Part shown: positions 22,865 through 33,924 of the stretch, one piece after another
Layout of the letters: the number at the start of each line of letters is the position of its first letter
Numbering within the stretch: position 1 is the first letter of the stretch
Assembly (NCBI GenBank): GCA_020796225.1
Contig: CM036756.1
Span: forward strand, 58,682,616 to 58,746,615
Source of the DNA: Arion vulgaris
Lineage: Eukaryota > Mollusca > Gastropoda > Stylommatophora > Arionidae
Length of the DNA stretch: 64,000 nucleotides
Direction: 5' to 3'
Translations under genes and position numbers: made by a program
Notes under the pieces: generated by a model
What the model saw: only the letters and a program-made list of their open reading frames with translations
What the model was told of the DNA's origin: nothing
The model's database searches: none

Positions 22865-23150
22865 CTTAGGCAGGTGCTTCATCACTAGGTATGAGTTCTT
22901 CGCAGTGCTCTCACTAGGTATGAGTTCTTACCGGAAAGGCGCTTTCTATAACTAGGTGAAGTTCTTACCGGCAAGGTGCTTTCTATCACTAGTTAAAGTT
23001 CTTACAGGCAAAGTGCTTTCTATAACTAGGTATGAGTTCTTACAGGCAAGGTGCTTTCTATCGCTAGGTAAAGTTCTTACCGGCAAGGTGCTTTCTATAA
23101 CTAGGTAAGTATTCTTAAGGGCTAGGTGCTTTCTATAACTATTACTTTAT
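22865..23150 (+). repeat. About 38-bp minisatellite, 7 units
   Basis: Units 'aactaggtatgagttcttac' + 'cggcaaggtgctttctat', with CpG-containing 'accggcaagg' variable against 'acaggcaagg'. Confidence 0.85.
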
Positions 23151-23159
23151 CTAAACATC

Positions 23160-23405
23160 CATCATGCGCTGAAATCAGATATCTTGACTATTGTTTTAAT
23201 CACTACATATCACAAGTACCCAAATCAGATCTCTTTACAGGCTATTACTTTAAGTATCACATCCCATGGGTACTCAAACCAGATCTCTTTACAAAGTATT
23301 ACTTTACATATCACATCCCATGGGTACTCAAACCAGATCTCTTTACAGACTATTACTTTAAGTATCACATCCCACATACACTGAAATCAGATCTCTTGAT
23401 TGAGC
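23160..23405 (+). repeat. 54-bp minisatellite, about 5 units
   Basis: Units 'cagatctctttacagRctat' + 'tactttaagtatcacatccc' + 'atgggtactcaaac'; spacing 54 (23226, 23280, 23334, 23388). Open frames are an artefact of 54 being divisible by 3. Confidence 0.9.
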
Positions 23406-23486
23406 AATAAAAATGTATGTGACAAATACTTCTAAACATGTAAGAGTACTTATAATATAACTAATATGCATGAACACATGTATTAA

Positions 23487-23578
23487 CTCTTAGCGACCAG
23501 AAAAAAAAAAAGTTTTTAGAAGCCATTTGTTTTTAGAATACAAAATGCCCTTCAGTGTGGCTCCTGGTCCAGGTGGAG
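23487..23578 (-). mobile_element. TTAA MITE copy (92 bp)
   Basis: TTAA at 23483-23486 and 23579-23582. Interior 'agaagccatttgtttttaga' matches the 15084 copy. It is followed within 7 bp by a TA-type MITE. Confidence 0.75.
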
Positions 23579-23588
23579 TTAAAATATA

Positions 23589-23666
23589 CCGGGTGTTCAA
23601 GATAAAAGTAACCAGAATGGCAAGTTTTGATTTGTCAACCAGGCTACTTTTATCTTGAACATCCTG
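23589..23666. mobile_element. Mini TA-MITE (Tc1/mariner-like ends)
   Basis: 'ccgggtgttcaagataaaag' at the left and its inverted form 'cttttatcttgaacatcctg' at the right, flanked by TA. Only 'tggcaagttttgatttgtc' lies between; a deletion derivative of the elements at 35429 and 54114. Confidence 0.85.
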
Positions 23667-23689
23667 TATAACGTATATTTCTAAAACAG

Positions 23690-23775
23690 ACTAAGAGATT
23701 CGGAGCACACATGGTTATTTGATTAAAATAGCAATGACAATAGCCTAAAATCAATCAATGCAAGAATCTAGCTAT
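23690..23775 (+). mobile_element. SINE3 3' end
   Basis: 'cggagcacacatggttattt' then an AATC-rich tail ('aaatcaatcaatg'). Confidence 0.65.
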
Positions 23776-23929
23776 GTAAATTGCTAAAACACTATCTTAA
23801 AAAATGGTAACACCTAAAATCTAGCATGCAAATAGCTTACATGAACAAATATGTAACAATGACATGTAACACACTAGATTGTAAGATGTATAGATAACAC
23901 AGTTGAATGCAATTTTGATATAATACGGT

Positions 23930-24165
23930 GAAAATCGTGGCATATCCTGTACAGGACGTTGCCATTAACCACAGTAAACAAGTTGTTGATTTTTCTAGGC
24001 ACCACGTATACATTCAGTAGTTCTTGCTTTCTGAAGGATGAGGTCTATTTTACCTTTGTAAAAATCAATGGGAACATTTTTGCTTCCTAACTGCACAGAG
24101 CGGAGTTTGAACCAGGTATTCTTGGGTTGTGATCGAGTTCACTACTGCTTAAGCTAGAAATGCTC
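23930..24165 (-). mobile_element. SINE6 copy
   Basis: 'gcatatcctgtacaggacgt', 'aaacaagttgttgatttt', 'ggagtttgaaccaggtattc' and 'gatcgagttcactactgctt' (tRNA-like head in reverse). Confidence 0.75.
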
Positions 24166-24445
24166 ACCATAATACAGTACATGAAGAAATCAGAAGACTG
24201 AATGTTAAACCGGTCATAGAATTCATAAAAGAACAAAATTAAATGGTTTGAGCACCTGACAAGAATGGCCTGGTATCGACTACGACAAAGAACAGCACTG
24301 AAAAAGTATGAGTACAGAGCAAACGGAAGACCATGATGGAACAAAGACATCAAGAACGGTCTTAAGAAAATGAATAGCAGCTTACAGAGTGCCTTAGAGA
24401 AGCAAGCACAAGATCACTACACCCCTCCCTTTAAACACTTCTATA
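24166..24445 (+). mobile_element. LINE ORF C-terminal fragment
   Basis: A frame reads KNKIKWFEHLTRM and then YEYRANGRP followed by a stop; same architecture as the other LINE tails. Confidence 0.7.
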
Positions 24446-24593
24446 AATAAGTAAATGGTGGAAGAAGAAAAGAGTATGACAGACTGCAAATAATAGGAAT
24501 ATATCTTCTTACATTTCTTATAAGCAGTTCTAGTAGACAACAAGTCCACTACCACCACCACCACCATCTAGTTCCAATAAAATAATAAATGTC

Positions 24594-25288
24594 AAACTAC
24601 CATACACTTTTCCCGCTGTGCATGGTCACTAGCCTAACAAGTTCACTTTGCTATCGGTAACCCTGAATTTTCTTATATTCTCTATCACCCGAGTGGTTAC
24701 CGGGACCCAAAATTGGGGTGTAAAGAATAGAACCACTGTTACCTGCCATGCATGTCAAGAGACGACTAAGGAGGTTTGGCTGAAATTGGATGCCGTGTCC
24801 GCTAGGGAATGCTAACCCGAAACAAATGCTTGCAGAAACGGATGCACCAGGTCGTAAGGCACATAACATGGTGCAACGACCCTCACAATGAGGAATGGGA
24901 TAACAGATTCTACGGTTGCCAATCTGCCATGGAATTTAGCCACGCAGTAAGAATGTCAGACCCACCATCACGAGGGTGGCCAAAACTTACCGCTGAAGAG
25001 GTCGGCACAAACGGGAAAGCAGAAATCATAGGAATGATATCCTACAGAACTGCCCCCAGTATGCAGACTTGAGAAGAAAGAGGTGGCCCACTTACACTAG
25101 CGTCCAAGACAAACTGTATGACATGGCTGATAATCTGAGGCAGATGTCTGCCTTTATTAGAGAATCCGAAATCCCAATCTAGTGAGAACGCAGAAGAAAC
25201 TACCATACACTTTTCCCACTGTGCATGGTCACTAGCCCAACAAGTTCACTCTGCTATCGGTAACCCTGAATTTTCTTATATTCTCTAT
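24594..25288 (+). repeat. 92-bp direct repeats flanking an insertion
   Basis: 24594-24685 and 25197-25288 are the same 92 bp ('aaactaccatacacttttcc' ... 'tcttatattctctat') with a handful of substitutions. They bracket a 511-bp block that starts with SINE-W sequence. Confidence 0.85.
24686..25196 (+). mobile_element. Long SINE-W-related insertion
   Basis: Opens like SINE-W ('cacccgagtggttaccggg', 'gtgtaaagaatagaaccact', 'ttacctgccatgcatgtc'). After about 200 bp it continues into sequence not shared with the other copies, ending 'aacgcagaag'. A short frame over this part has no recognisable domain. Confidence 0.65.
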
Positions 25289-25799
25289 GACTTTCATATC
25301 TTCTACCAACTGTCAGTAATTCTCCATATACTTTTAAAACAATGTTTTCAATTAATGTTCTTTCAACACAACACACAAATATTTCATTAATGACTAAAGG
25401 CTACAAACACACTGATACAGCTTTATTGTAACCATCTACATGTAAACTCATGCCATTTAAAACTACAAACCTGACACAGATAATTCTCACAGCACCACGC
25501 AGAATTCTAATCTAAACTTTTCAGTACATGCATCTCAACATTGAACTGTTTTTGATAAATATTTATAATTTTTCTAAGAATATTTATGATTGGAACTATG
25601 ATAAATGCAATTTTGTGATTTGTAATGTAAAGGTGGGGAAAATAATATATTCTACTTATCAAAGGGACCCATGTTGGGTCCAAGTGAAAATGTTGTTTCC
25701 AGTGTCAAGGTGGAAATCAAAACAGAAATGCTAAAAACCACTTATATGCAAGTTAGTACAGATCAGATGAATGTCTAAATCTGATCAATTATAAATGTA

Positions 25800-26025
25800 A
25801 TGTACACCCTGCAAGTAATTTTCCCACACCGCTCTGTCCTGCACAACTCGCTCAACCTGTGGAATTGAGTCTGATATTTCTTTCCTCTTACAGCAAAGTT
25901 CATTTCAGGGCCTAACGTACCTCCATCTTCTTCTTCTGATAACAGTTGTTACTAGTGGTTGACCAGACATTTCTCTGATTTCATCACTTCTGAATTCATC
26001 CCATTTTCCATTCATTATTTTTCAC
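25800..26025 (-). mobile_element. LINE 3' end (DRAVWRN family)
   Basis: Reversed: 'cgagttgtgcaggacagag', 'gtgtgggaaaattacttgca'. Shared with 3250, 31260 and 54390. Confidence 0.65.
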
Positions 26026-26194
26026 AGACATCTATTTTCAAATGCATTCAACTTTCTATACCTTTAGTTATTTTCCATATATACATTACAAATAAGTATT
26101 TGTCTTATACCTATCTCTACTATGAAAAATAACTATCAAGTAATACTATATTCTCTCTCTCCCTCGATATTTATATATTTATATATATATAATC

Positions 26195-26690
26195 TTCCTG
26201 TCTTATCTTATCTTAACCATATTTGCTGTGAAGCGTCGTGGGGAGAGTTAGTTTTCTATCTTGTGCCAGGTGTGTTGCGTTTGACGTTGTCAGTCCATGC
26301 TTTCGCAGGGACTCTGAGATGTTATCTATCCATCGTGTTCTTGGCCTGCCTCGTGCTCTGCGCCCTGAGTGTTGATTATTGTAGGCAAGTGATGGTAGTA
26401 AATGTGGTTCCATTCTCATTAGATGGTTGAACTACTTGATTCTTTGCTTCTCGATGTACTGTATGCATGGTATACTACCAACGATGCTTCTGATATTCTC
26501 GTTTCTCACTCTATCTCTCCTTGTAACGTTGACAGCTTTTCGTAGACATCTCATTTTACATGTAATCTTTCTTCTGTCTTAGTCAGGGGCCATGTTTGGC
26601 ACTGATAGCAGAGTTGGAATAAATATGAAGTTTTTCAGTTGTCGTTTGACTGCCATGTTAATGCTTGGATGTTTTAATCCTGTCCCGTTT
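26195..26690 (-). mobile_element. LINE 3' end with (TAAGA)n tail
   Basis: Minus-strand copy of the 41960 family; frames read RRARGRPRTRWIDNISESLR and upstream VKRQLKN-type segments. The tail is 'cttatcttatcttaac' read in reverse. Confidence 0.85.
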
Positions 26691-26896
26691 GACAAATAAG
26701 GCTTCCACAGGAGATTTCCGTTCACTGCCAGTCTGCCTCCTAATTATTTCTCATGTCAGACCTCAAACTTTCAACCCTCTTTCCACAGTTCTCTGTTTCC
26801 TTTGGAAATCATCCAGGCCTTCTTTTCCCATCCGCTGAATACCACATTACTAGGCAGTTATTCTTCATTATATTAAACACGTAAAAATTCTACTAA

Positions 26897-27015
26897 TAAT
26901 ATTATCATCAAATAGCTTGTCCTGAGCAGAACGTTGCCACTCTAATAGTCCTTTGGAATTTCTTTCACATGCTAGATGTTCCACCTCTGCAGCCGACATG
27001 CTCAATCATCGATTA
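26897..27015 (-). mobile_element. LINE 3' end (GQAI family)
   Basis: Reversed 'gttctgctcaggacaagcta' end with upstream 'gcagaggtggaacatctagc'. Copies at 53189 and 56596. Confidence 0.7.
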
Positions 27016-27539
27016 CAATAATAATAATTATTATTATAACTAATGATATCTGATTCTGAACTAATTCTGCCTACATTTACATATTCGGTTTGGAACGAAT
27101 TTTCAAATTATATATTTATAATTAAGAATTTTATTATTATAATATACTCAACTAATTGCGTGCAGGGTGAAACTTTTTTGTGTGGTAAACTAAAATATCC
27201 ATGCTTCTAATATGAACAACAACGAAAGTACTTATACCTGTGCTTTTTCTCATTTTTATCAGACGGTTACTGATGTGATAATAGTATCTCCTGGGACAAT
27301 AATTACTGAAAGCGGACGTTAACAAACGGCACGTGCATCATATTATAACAAATAGGCGTCTTAACGACCTGGTTCGGCACACACAACAAATGCAGTAAAA
27401 CAAAATCTCGATGTGATTTTGATTTGTAGTGGATAAATCTATAATTTTTAACTGGTGATAGCTATGTATCTAGTAAAGGTTAAGAATACGGTGAATCTCT
27501 GAATACAGTTTTACTAAAAATGATTCACTACAAAATATA

Positions 27540-27935
27540 CGATAAGGACTAGACACTCGGTTCGATGACAATCTAGGCGCAAGTTTGCTGTCGGACTAAG
27601 GCCTAGTGTTAAAATCTTATCCCGTCCCACTGACCGGCTCAGTTCCGAAAAGGGTCTTATTCTTCAGTAACTAGAAACGACAGCTCGGACGTGAGTTAAT
27701 ACAAGAGAGGATACTGGCTTGGTGAATCGACAAAAAACGAGAAGAGAGGGGGTTGTATGAATCAGTTCTGGGCTCAGTCAGATCCGCGGTATTTGCCGTG
27801 TAAACAAAAGCTTGTGTCAACAAAAGGGGCTGAACCGGTCCGATCGTGCCAGAGGGCAGTGCACCAGAAAAAAAGGCTAACATCTTAGTTTCTACTCAAG
27901 TGTTATGGCAGCTATGATGGACCAAAATCAGTGAG
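27540..27935 (+). promoter_or_regulatory. CpG-rich segment with possible plus-strand first exon
   Basis: About 20 CpG dinucleotides occur in some 360 bp, far denser than the flanks, and no repeat copy is visible elsewhere in the window. At 27905 an ATG opens the short frame MAAMMDQN, followed directly by a good donor (TCA|GTGAGTAA). This could be the promoter and first coding exon of a gene nested antisense to BAP60 and reading rightward. No second exon was recognised, so it may equally be a relic. Confidence 0.35.
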
Positions 27936-28029
27936 TAATTGTTATTGTTAATTTAATAATATATGGCATATGTAACTGTTTTATAACTAATAACCTAACG
28001 TATCGGCAAAGGAATATAAGATTTAAGTT

Positions 28030-28475
28030 CACTATTCAAGTATGTGTTCAGTAGTAAGTGGGCGGGTCTCTCTGTGGTGTGGAGGTTAACTACTTGGTTC
28101 GTTCGAAGCATGGAACTATCGAGATATTTCTCTACACATCCATGATCTCACTGTAGAAGAGATGAAATTCATCATTATACTGTAAGCGGACGATAAAACA
28201 TAGGTCCCGTGTTAAAGTTGAGCATATAAAAGAACCACCGACAGTTAAAAAACTGATAAGAGTACGAAGAGCCGCTGCCGTGTCAAAATCATTTTGTTTT
28301 AAAATTCCTTCCATAAATGACACCATCTTCAAAATTATATTGGAATTCTAGTCGGTGCTACGAAGTTGGTGCACTGCCGCTGAGATTTTCCTGTGTGAGA
28401 AATAAATCGGAGCACGCATTGTTATTCACTGAAATGCAATGATGATAGTCCTACCAATCTTTTTTTCTCGTCCGC
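28030..28475 (+). mobile_element. SINE3 copy, near full length
   Basis: The tRNA-like head ('tctgtggtgtggaggttaac', 'ggttcgttcgaagc') is followed by the SINE3 body ('gttgagcatataaaagaacc', 'gcactgccgctgagattttc', 'ggagcacgcattgttattc'). It shares its length and order with the 52405 copy. Confidence 0.75.
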
Positions 28476-28499
28476 TATGAATTCAAGCACCTCTGACTG

Positions 28500-28638
28500 G
28501 CTTTTGCGTGTATGTTTGCTTTCCTTACCACCAGTGCCCCTCGCTATTCAGATGACTCTTACTCTGACTTCAGATGCAGTTGTAATTTAGATCCCCAAGT
28601 TAAGGACCAGGTTTCCTGTAGTCCAACCACGTGCACAC
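28500..28638 (-). mobile_element. SINE7 copy
   Basis: Reverse of the 6450 element: 'ggggatctaaattacaactg' and 'gtggttggactacaggaaac' (A-box side). Confidence 0.55.
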
Positions 28639-28639
28639 C

Positions 28640-28864
28640 AAAAGTTGTTTACCTAAGTTAGTCTTGAACTCCTAGCGCTCTGTCTTATCAGCTTTGTTAT
28701 TGACGACCCCAATCAAAAGTTGTTTACCTAAGTTAGTCTTGAACTCCTAGCGCTCTGTCTTATCAGCTTTGTTATTGACGACCCCAATCAAAAGTTGTTT
28801 ACCTAAGTTAGTCTTGAACCCCTAGCGCTCTGTCTTATCAACTTTGCTATTGACGACCCCAATC
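28640..28864. repeat. 75-bp tandem repeat, 3 units
   Basis: Three almost identical 75-bp units starting 'aaaagttgtttacctaagtt' and ending 'tgacgaccccaatc'. Confidence 0.95.
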
Positions 28865-28965
28865 AATAAGTAGCACCATGGTCCCCGGCAACGTAAGACC
28901 GACTAGCTCAGACGGGAAACCAAAATTCCTGCTTAATAGGGGTTGGTTTTTATAAATGTTTAATA

Positions 28966-29172
28966 GCCCGCCTGCCCATCGTGTTCGTAGCGCGTTGGAC
29001 GACGGTGTGACAAGTCCTCTGTGAATGTGCGTTAAATTTCGCGGGCTGGCAGAAAAGGCCAGAGATTCTCCAGATTTACGGTGTTCGTAGCCCCGAACCG
29101 AAGGGTTACGATGTCCATGGCACCGATCCGAAGAGCTGAAACCTCAAGTGCTTTCAAGACCGAAAAAAATAA
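28966..29172 (+). mobile_element. SINE2 inserted in MITE-7
   Basis: 'agcccgcctgcccatcgtgt' head with A box 'cgtagcgcgttggac' and a tail ending 'cgaaaaaaataat'. Imperfect duplication aaatgtttaata/aagtgtttgata (28954-28965, 29173-29184). Confidence 0.85.
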
Positions 29173-29339
29173 TAAGTGTTTGATAGAACACTGTAAGAGT
29201 TTTTGCAATTTTACAAAGTTCTACGAGTCCATGGTAATTTATTGATGAAAAATGTTAACAATATTGATATTCCTGAGTGTTACGGTAGATGTCCCCTTAA
29301 GAAGGCTAATATCTTTAATATAGTTCCTAGCTTAAACTT

Positions 29340-30668
29340 AATTTGTAACATAATATAACCTTGATTTAGCATTTTGTGTTGTTTTTAAACTTCAGTTGTA
29401 ACATAATATAACTTTGATTTAGCATTTTGTGTTGTTTTTAAACTTCAGTTGTAACATAATATAACTTTGATTTAGCAAGTTGTGTTGTTTTTAAACTTCA
29501 GTTGTAACATAATATAACTTTGATTTAGCATTTTGTGTTGTTTTTAAACTTCAGTTGTAACATAATATAACTTTGATTTAGCATTTTGTGTTGTTTTTAA
29601 ACTTCAGTTGTAACATAATATAACTTTGATTTAACAAGTTGTGTTGTTTTTAAACTTCAGTTGTAACATAATATAACTTTGATTTAGCAAGTTGTGTTGT
29701 TTTTAAACTTCAGTTGTAACATAATATAACTTTGATTTAGCAAGTTGTGTTGTTTTTAAACTTCAGTTGTAACATAATATAACTTTGATTTAGCAAGTTG
29801 TGTTGTTTTTAAACTTCAGTTGTAACATAATATAACTTTGATTTAGCAAGTTGTCTTGTTTTTAAACTTCAGTTGTAACATAATATAACCTTGATTTAGC
29901 AAGTTGTGTTGTTTTTAAACTTCAGTTGTAACATAATATAACTTTGATTTAGCAAGTTGTGTTGTTTTTAAACTTCAGTTGTAACATAATATAACTTTGA
30001 TTTAGCAAGTTGTGTTGTTTTTAAACTTCAGTTGTAACATAATATAACTTTGATTTAGCAAGTTGTGTTGTTTTTAAACTTCAGTTGTAACATAATATAA
30101 CTTTGATTTAGCAAGTTGTGTTGTTTTTAAACTTTAGTTGTAACATAATATAACTTTGATTTAGCAAGTTGTGTTGTTTTTAAACTTCAGTTGTAACATA
30201 ATATAACTTTGATTTAGCATTTTGTGTTGTTTTTAAACTTCAGTTGTAACATAATATAACTTTGATTTAGCAAATTGTGTTGTTTTTAAACTTCAGTTGT
30301 AACATAATAAAACTTTGATTTAGCAAATTGTGTTGTTTTTAAACTTCAGTTGTAACATAATATAACTTTGATTTAGCAAATTGTGTTGTTTTTAAACTTC
30401 AGTTGTAACATAATAAAACTTTGATTTAGCAAATTGTGTTGTTTTTAAACTTCAGTTGTAACATAATATAACCTTTTAGATTTAAACAAGTTGTGTTGTT
30501 TTTAAACTTCAGTTGTAACATAATATAACTTTGATTTAGCATTTTGTGTTGTTTTTAAACTTTAGTTGTAACATAATAAAACTTTGATTTAGCAAATTGT
30601 GTTGTTTTTAAACTTCAGTTGTAACATAATATAACTTTGATTTAGCAAGTTGTGTTGTTTTTAAATGA
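29340..30668 (+). repeat. 53-bp minisatellite, about 25 units, inside MITE-7
   Basis: Unit 'cttcagttgtaacataatat' + 'aactttgatttagcaagttg' + 'tgttgtttttaaa'; spacing 53 (29496, 29549, 29602). A variable triplet follows GCA (AGT, TTT or AAT). The flanking unit 'cttaatttgtaacataat' joins continuously to MITE sequence. Confidence 0.95.
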
Positions 30669-31257
30669 ATTTGTCTATATCTAACAATACTGGAATGCCA
30701 GGTCACGCGACGGTTGTGGTCTGATTTCCGAGAATTTTTTGTACCTGAGCTGCTGGCAGTATGTTATCGGAGGTCACGGTAGCACGTACCTTGCGGAGTT
30801 TCGCTCCCATGACTCTTCTACGGATCTCTCTACCATATGCAAATCTGTTATTATATCTTGCACCATTCTTCTCCTTGGCCTTTCCCTCTATCTCTTTTCT
30901 GGTATATACACTTTCCTGATTGTCGTCTCTAAGCCTTCACGATGTTTTAGATGATTAAAATATACCACTTTTCGTTATTCTATATATTTTAAATAGCAAT
31001 AAAGAACACAGACTCCAGAGCACATCCTGCAGTCAGGCGCATCATACATACACCAACGAAACGAAACATGGCCTCATGAACAAAGCTTACAGAGCAAGCT
31101 ATGGGGAACTCTCGAGGAACTCTAACTGGCCTGCAGCTTCATAGAGGCAACCCATCTCATGTTTTAGACGAGCATACAAAACCAAACGCAAAGAAGAAGA
31201 ATAAGTAGAAATAATTAAGATGATAATATTACCTTCGTACCATTAGACATTACCTAG

Positions 31258-31405
31258 GGTCTGCAAGTAATTTCTCAATACTGCTTTGTCCGGGGCAACT
31301 CATTCCATCTCTTTTATTTAACAGAATTGAGCCCGATATTTCTCACCTCTCAGTAAATTTCATTCAGAGTTTCCTAGTGCGTCCTTTCTATCTTGAACCG
31401 TTTGC
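31258..31405 (-). mobile_element. LINE 3' end (DRAVWRN family)
   Basis: Reversed 'gtattgagaaattacttgca', 'gagttgccccggacaaag'. Confidence 0.65.
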
Positions 31406-31417
31406 CTCCCAATTCAG

Positions 31418-33650
31418 GGGTCACTATGGCGTAGTAGTTAGGTGCTCGATACTCGCGCCAAAGGTACTAGGTTCACTCCCTCGTGGAGCCATCTGGTTAT
31501 TTTTCCATTATGTTAACTAACTATATCTTGTCTACTTGAGCGTAGTAAAGTCGGTTCTGTTAACTAAACTATATCTTGTCTACTTGAGCGCAGTAAAGTC
31601 GGTTCTGTTAACTATGTCTTGTTTACTGGAGCGCAGTAAAGTCGGTTCTGTTAACTATGTCTTGTCTACTGGAGCGTAGTAAATCGTTCTGTTAACTAAC
31701 TTGTCTACTGGAGCGCTGTAAAGTCGTTCTGTTAATAACTATAGTCTTGTCTACTGGAGCGCAGTAAAGTCGGTTCTGTTAACTAAGTCTTGTCTACTGG
31801 AGCGCTGTAAAGTCAGTTCTTAACTAGTCTTGTCTACTGGAGCGCAGTAAAGTCGGTTCTGTTAACTAAGTCTTGTCTACTGGAGCGCTGTAAAGTCAGT
31901 TCTGTTAAGTAACTTACTAAGTCTTGTCTACTTGGACGCTAGTAAAGTCAGTTCTGTTAACTATAGTCTTGTCTACTTGAGCGTGTAAAGTCAGTTCTGT
32001 TAATAACTACTAGTCTTGTCTATTTGAGCGCTGTAAAGTCAGTTCTGTTAAGTAACTTACTAAGTCTTGTCTACTGGAGCGCAGTAAAGTCGGTTCTGTT
32101 AACTAAGTCTTGTCTACTGGAGCGCTGTAAAGTCAGTTCTGTTAATAACTTACTAAGTCTTGTCTACTGAGCGCTAGTAAAGTGGTTCTGTTAACATAGT
32201 CTTGTCTACTGGAGCGCAGTAAAGTCGGTTCTGTTAACTAAGTCTTGTCTACTGGAGGCTGTAAAGTCAGTTCTGTTAGTAACTTACAAAGTCTTGTCTA
32301 CTTGAGCGCAGTAAAGTCAGTTCTGTTAACTATGTCTTGTCTACTGGAGCGCAGTAAAGTCGGTTCTGTTAACTAAGTCTTGTCTACTTGAGCGCTGTAA
32401 AGTCAGTTCTGTTAAGTAACTTACTAGTCTTGTCTACTTGAGCTGTAAAGTCAGTTCTGTTAACTAACTTACTAAGTCTTGTCTACTTGAGCGCTGTAAA
32501 GTCAGTTCTGTTAAGTAACTTACTGTCTTGTCTACTGGAGCGCAGTAAAGTCAATTCTGTTAACTAAGTCTTGTCTACTTGAGTGCTGTAAAGTCAGTTC
32601 TGTTAAGTAACTTACTAAGTCTTGTCTACTTGAGCGCAGTAAAGTCGGTTCTGTTAACTATGTCTTGTCTACTGGAGCGCAGTAAAGTCGGTTCTGTTAT
32701 AACTACTAAGTCTTGTCTACTTGAGTGCTGTAAAGTCAGTTCTGTTAAGTAACTTACTAAGTCTTGTCTACTTGAGCTGGAGTAAAGTCAGTTCTGTTAG
32801 TAACTTACTAGTCTTGTCTACTGGAGCGCTGTAAAGTCAGTTCATTAGTTAACACTAAGTCTTGTCTACTTGAGCGCATAGTGTTTTAAAGAGTCTTTCT
32901 GTTAAGCTACTATACTTAAGTCTTGTCTACTTGAGTGCTGTAAAGTCAGTTCTGTTAAGTAACTTACTAAGTCTTGTCTACTTGAGCGGAGTAAGTGGTT
33001 CTGTATAACGATGTCTTGTCTACTGGAGCGATGTAAAGTCGGTTCTGTTAACTAAGTCTTGTCTACTTGAGCGCAGTAAAGTCGGTTCTGTTAACTAAAT
33101 CTTGTCTGCTTGAGCGCAGTAAAGTCGGTTCTGTTAACTAACTATGTCTTGTCTAAAATTAAATTTCTTCCCAGAAGGCAGCTGATAATGTAATGCTACT
33201 TACTAGACAACAAATTATTATGTAACTTCCAGTACTGACATAAATAATGATACAAACAGGTAGCAAACAATTAATCATATTTGTTTCTGTGTAGTAATCA
33301 AGCTAATTTCTAGTGATATCTGATCTTTGGGTAGGCGCGATCAAGTGTCTAGTCTTATTGGAAACAAAACATACTAGGTTTCATGTTTCAAGCTGAGCAC
33401 GTTAAAAGAACCATTGGCTGTTGAACATTGATGGAAAGTCGATACCTGGGCTAAGATAATATACATTTTAAAAATCCTAAATATTTTCACAATTCTTATA
33501 ATTGCATAGGGAACCCTTATTGATGATATGGAGATTGGTATTTACCAATGAGATCTTCCAATGTAGGAAAGGGATCAGAGCACATGTGGTTGTTCATCGA
33601 ATTGTAATGAGGATGGTCCAATCAGTAAATCATACAGCTTGAAAGTCTAG
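31418..33650 (+). mobile_element. SINE3 copy expanded by an internal minisatellite
   Basis: tRNA head 31425-31490: A box 'atggcgtagtagttaggtgc', B box 'ggttcactccc', then 'tcgtggagccatctggttat' exactly as in the 52405 copy. The SINE3 3' body resumes after the array ('aagctgagcacgttaaaaga', 'cagagcacatgtggttgttc', 'gatggtccaatcag'). Confidence 0.85.
31515..33155 (+). repeat. 43-48-bp minisatellite, about 37 units, two alternating types
   Basis: Type A 'cttgtctactggagcgcagt' + 'aaagtcggttctgttaacta'; type B 'cttgtctacttgagcgctgt' + 'aaagtcagttctgttaagta' + 'acttacta'. A and B alternate through much of the array, a dimeric higher-order unit of roughly 90 bp. Many small indels. Confidence 0.93.
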
Positions 33651-33694
33651 CAAGAAAAAGTGTGCAGACTATACTTAAGGTATTTGAAAGTTAA

Positions 33695-33908
33695 GCAATG
33701 TAATTTGTTTTCCCAATCCAGAAGCACTTAAGCTTCCAGCTCTTCGGCTCGGTGCCATGGACATCGTAACCTTTCGGTTTGGTGCAACAAGCACCGTCAA
33801 TTTGAAGAAAGTGTGGATTTTCTGCTAGCCGCTGAATTGAAGCTGCACTCACAGAGGGCTTATCACCCCAACGTGCTATGAACACACTGGGAAGAAGGGC
33901 AAACAATG
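33695..33908 (-). mobile_element. SINE2 copy
   Basis: Reverse of the 2236 element: 'ccagaagcacttaagcttcc', 'tcggctcggtgccatggaca', 'ctgaattgaagctgcactca'. Confidence 0.8.
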
Positions 33909-33924
33909 TATTTAAGAACTAATA

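Larger units (their letters stand above)
28877..30778. mobile_element. MITE-7 copy expanded by an internal minisatellite and a SINE insertion
   Basis: Left end CATGGTCCCCGGCAAC and inverted right end CGTGACCTCCGATAAC form the MITE-7 TIRs. The 7-bp duplication gtagcac flanks it (28870-28876, 30779-30785). Internal landmarks shared with 62751-63096 in reverse ('gtttgatagaacactgta', 'gagtccatggt', 'taatttgtaacataatataa') prove identity. About 25 extra units of 53 bp and one SINE2 make it 1.9 kb instead of about 0.35 kb. Confidence 0.9.

Noticed and set aside
24809..25072. 87-codon frame with Trp/Pro-rich sequence
   Set aside because: Overlaps the SINE-W-related insertion; no domain recognised and start lies within SINE sequence.
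27840..27870. CTCF-like site (ccagagggcagtgc)
   Set aside because: Lacks bases of the core consensus; not convincing without a matrix scan.
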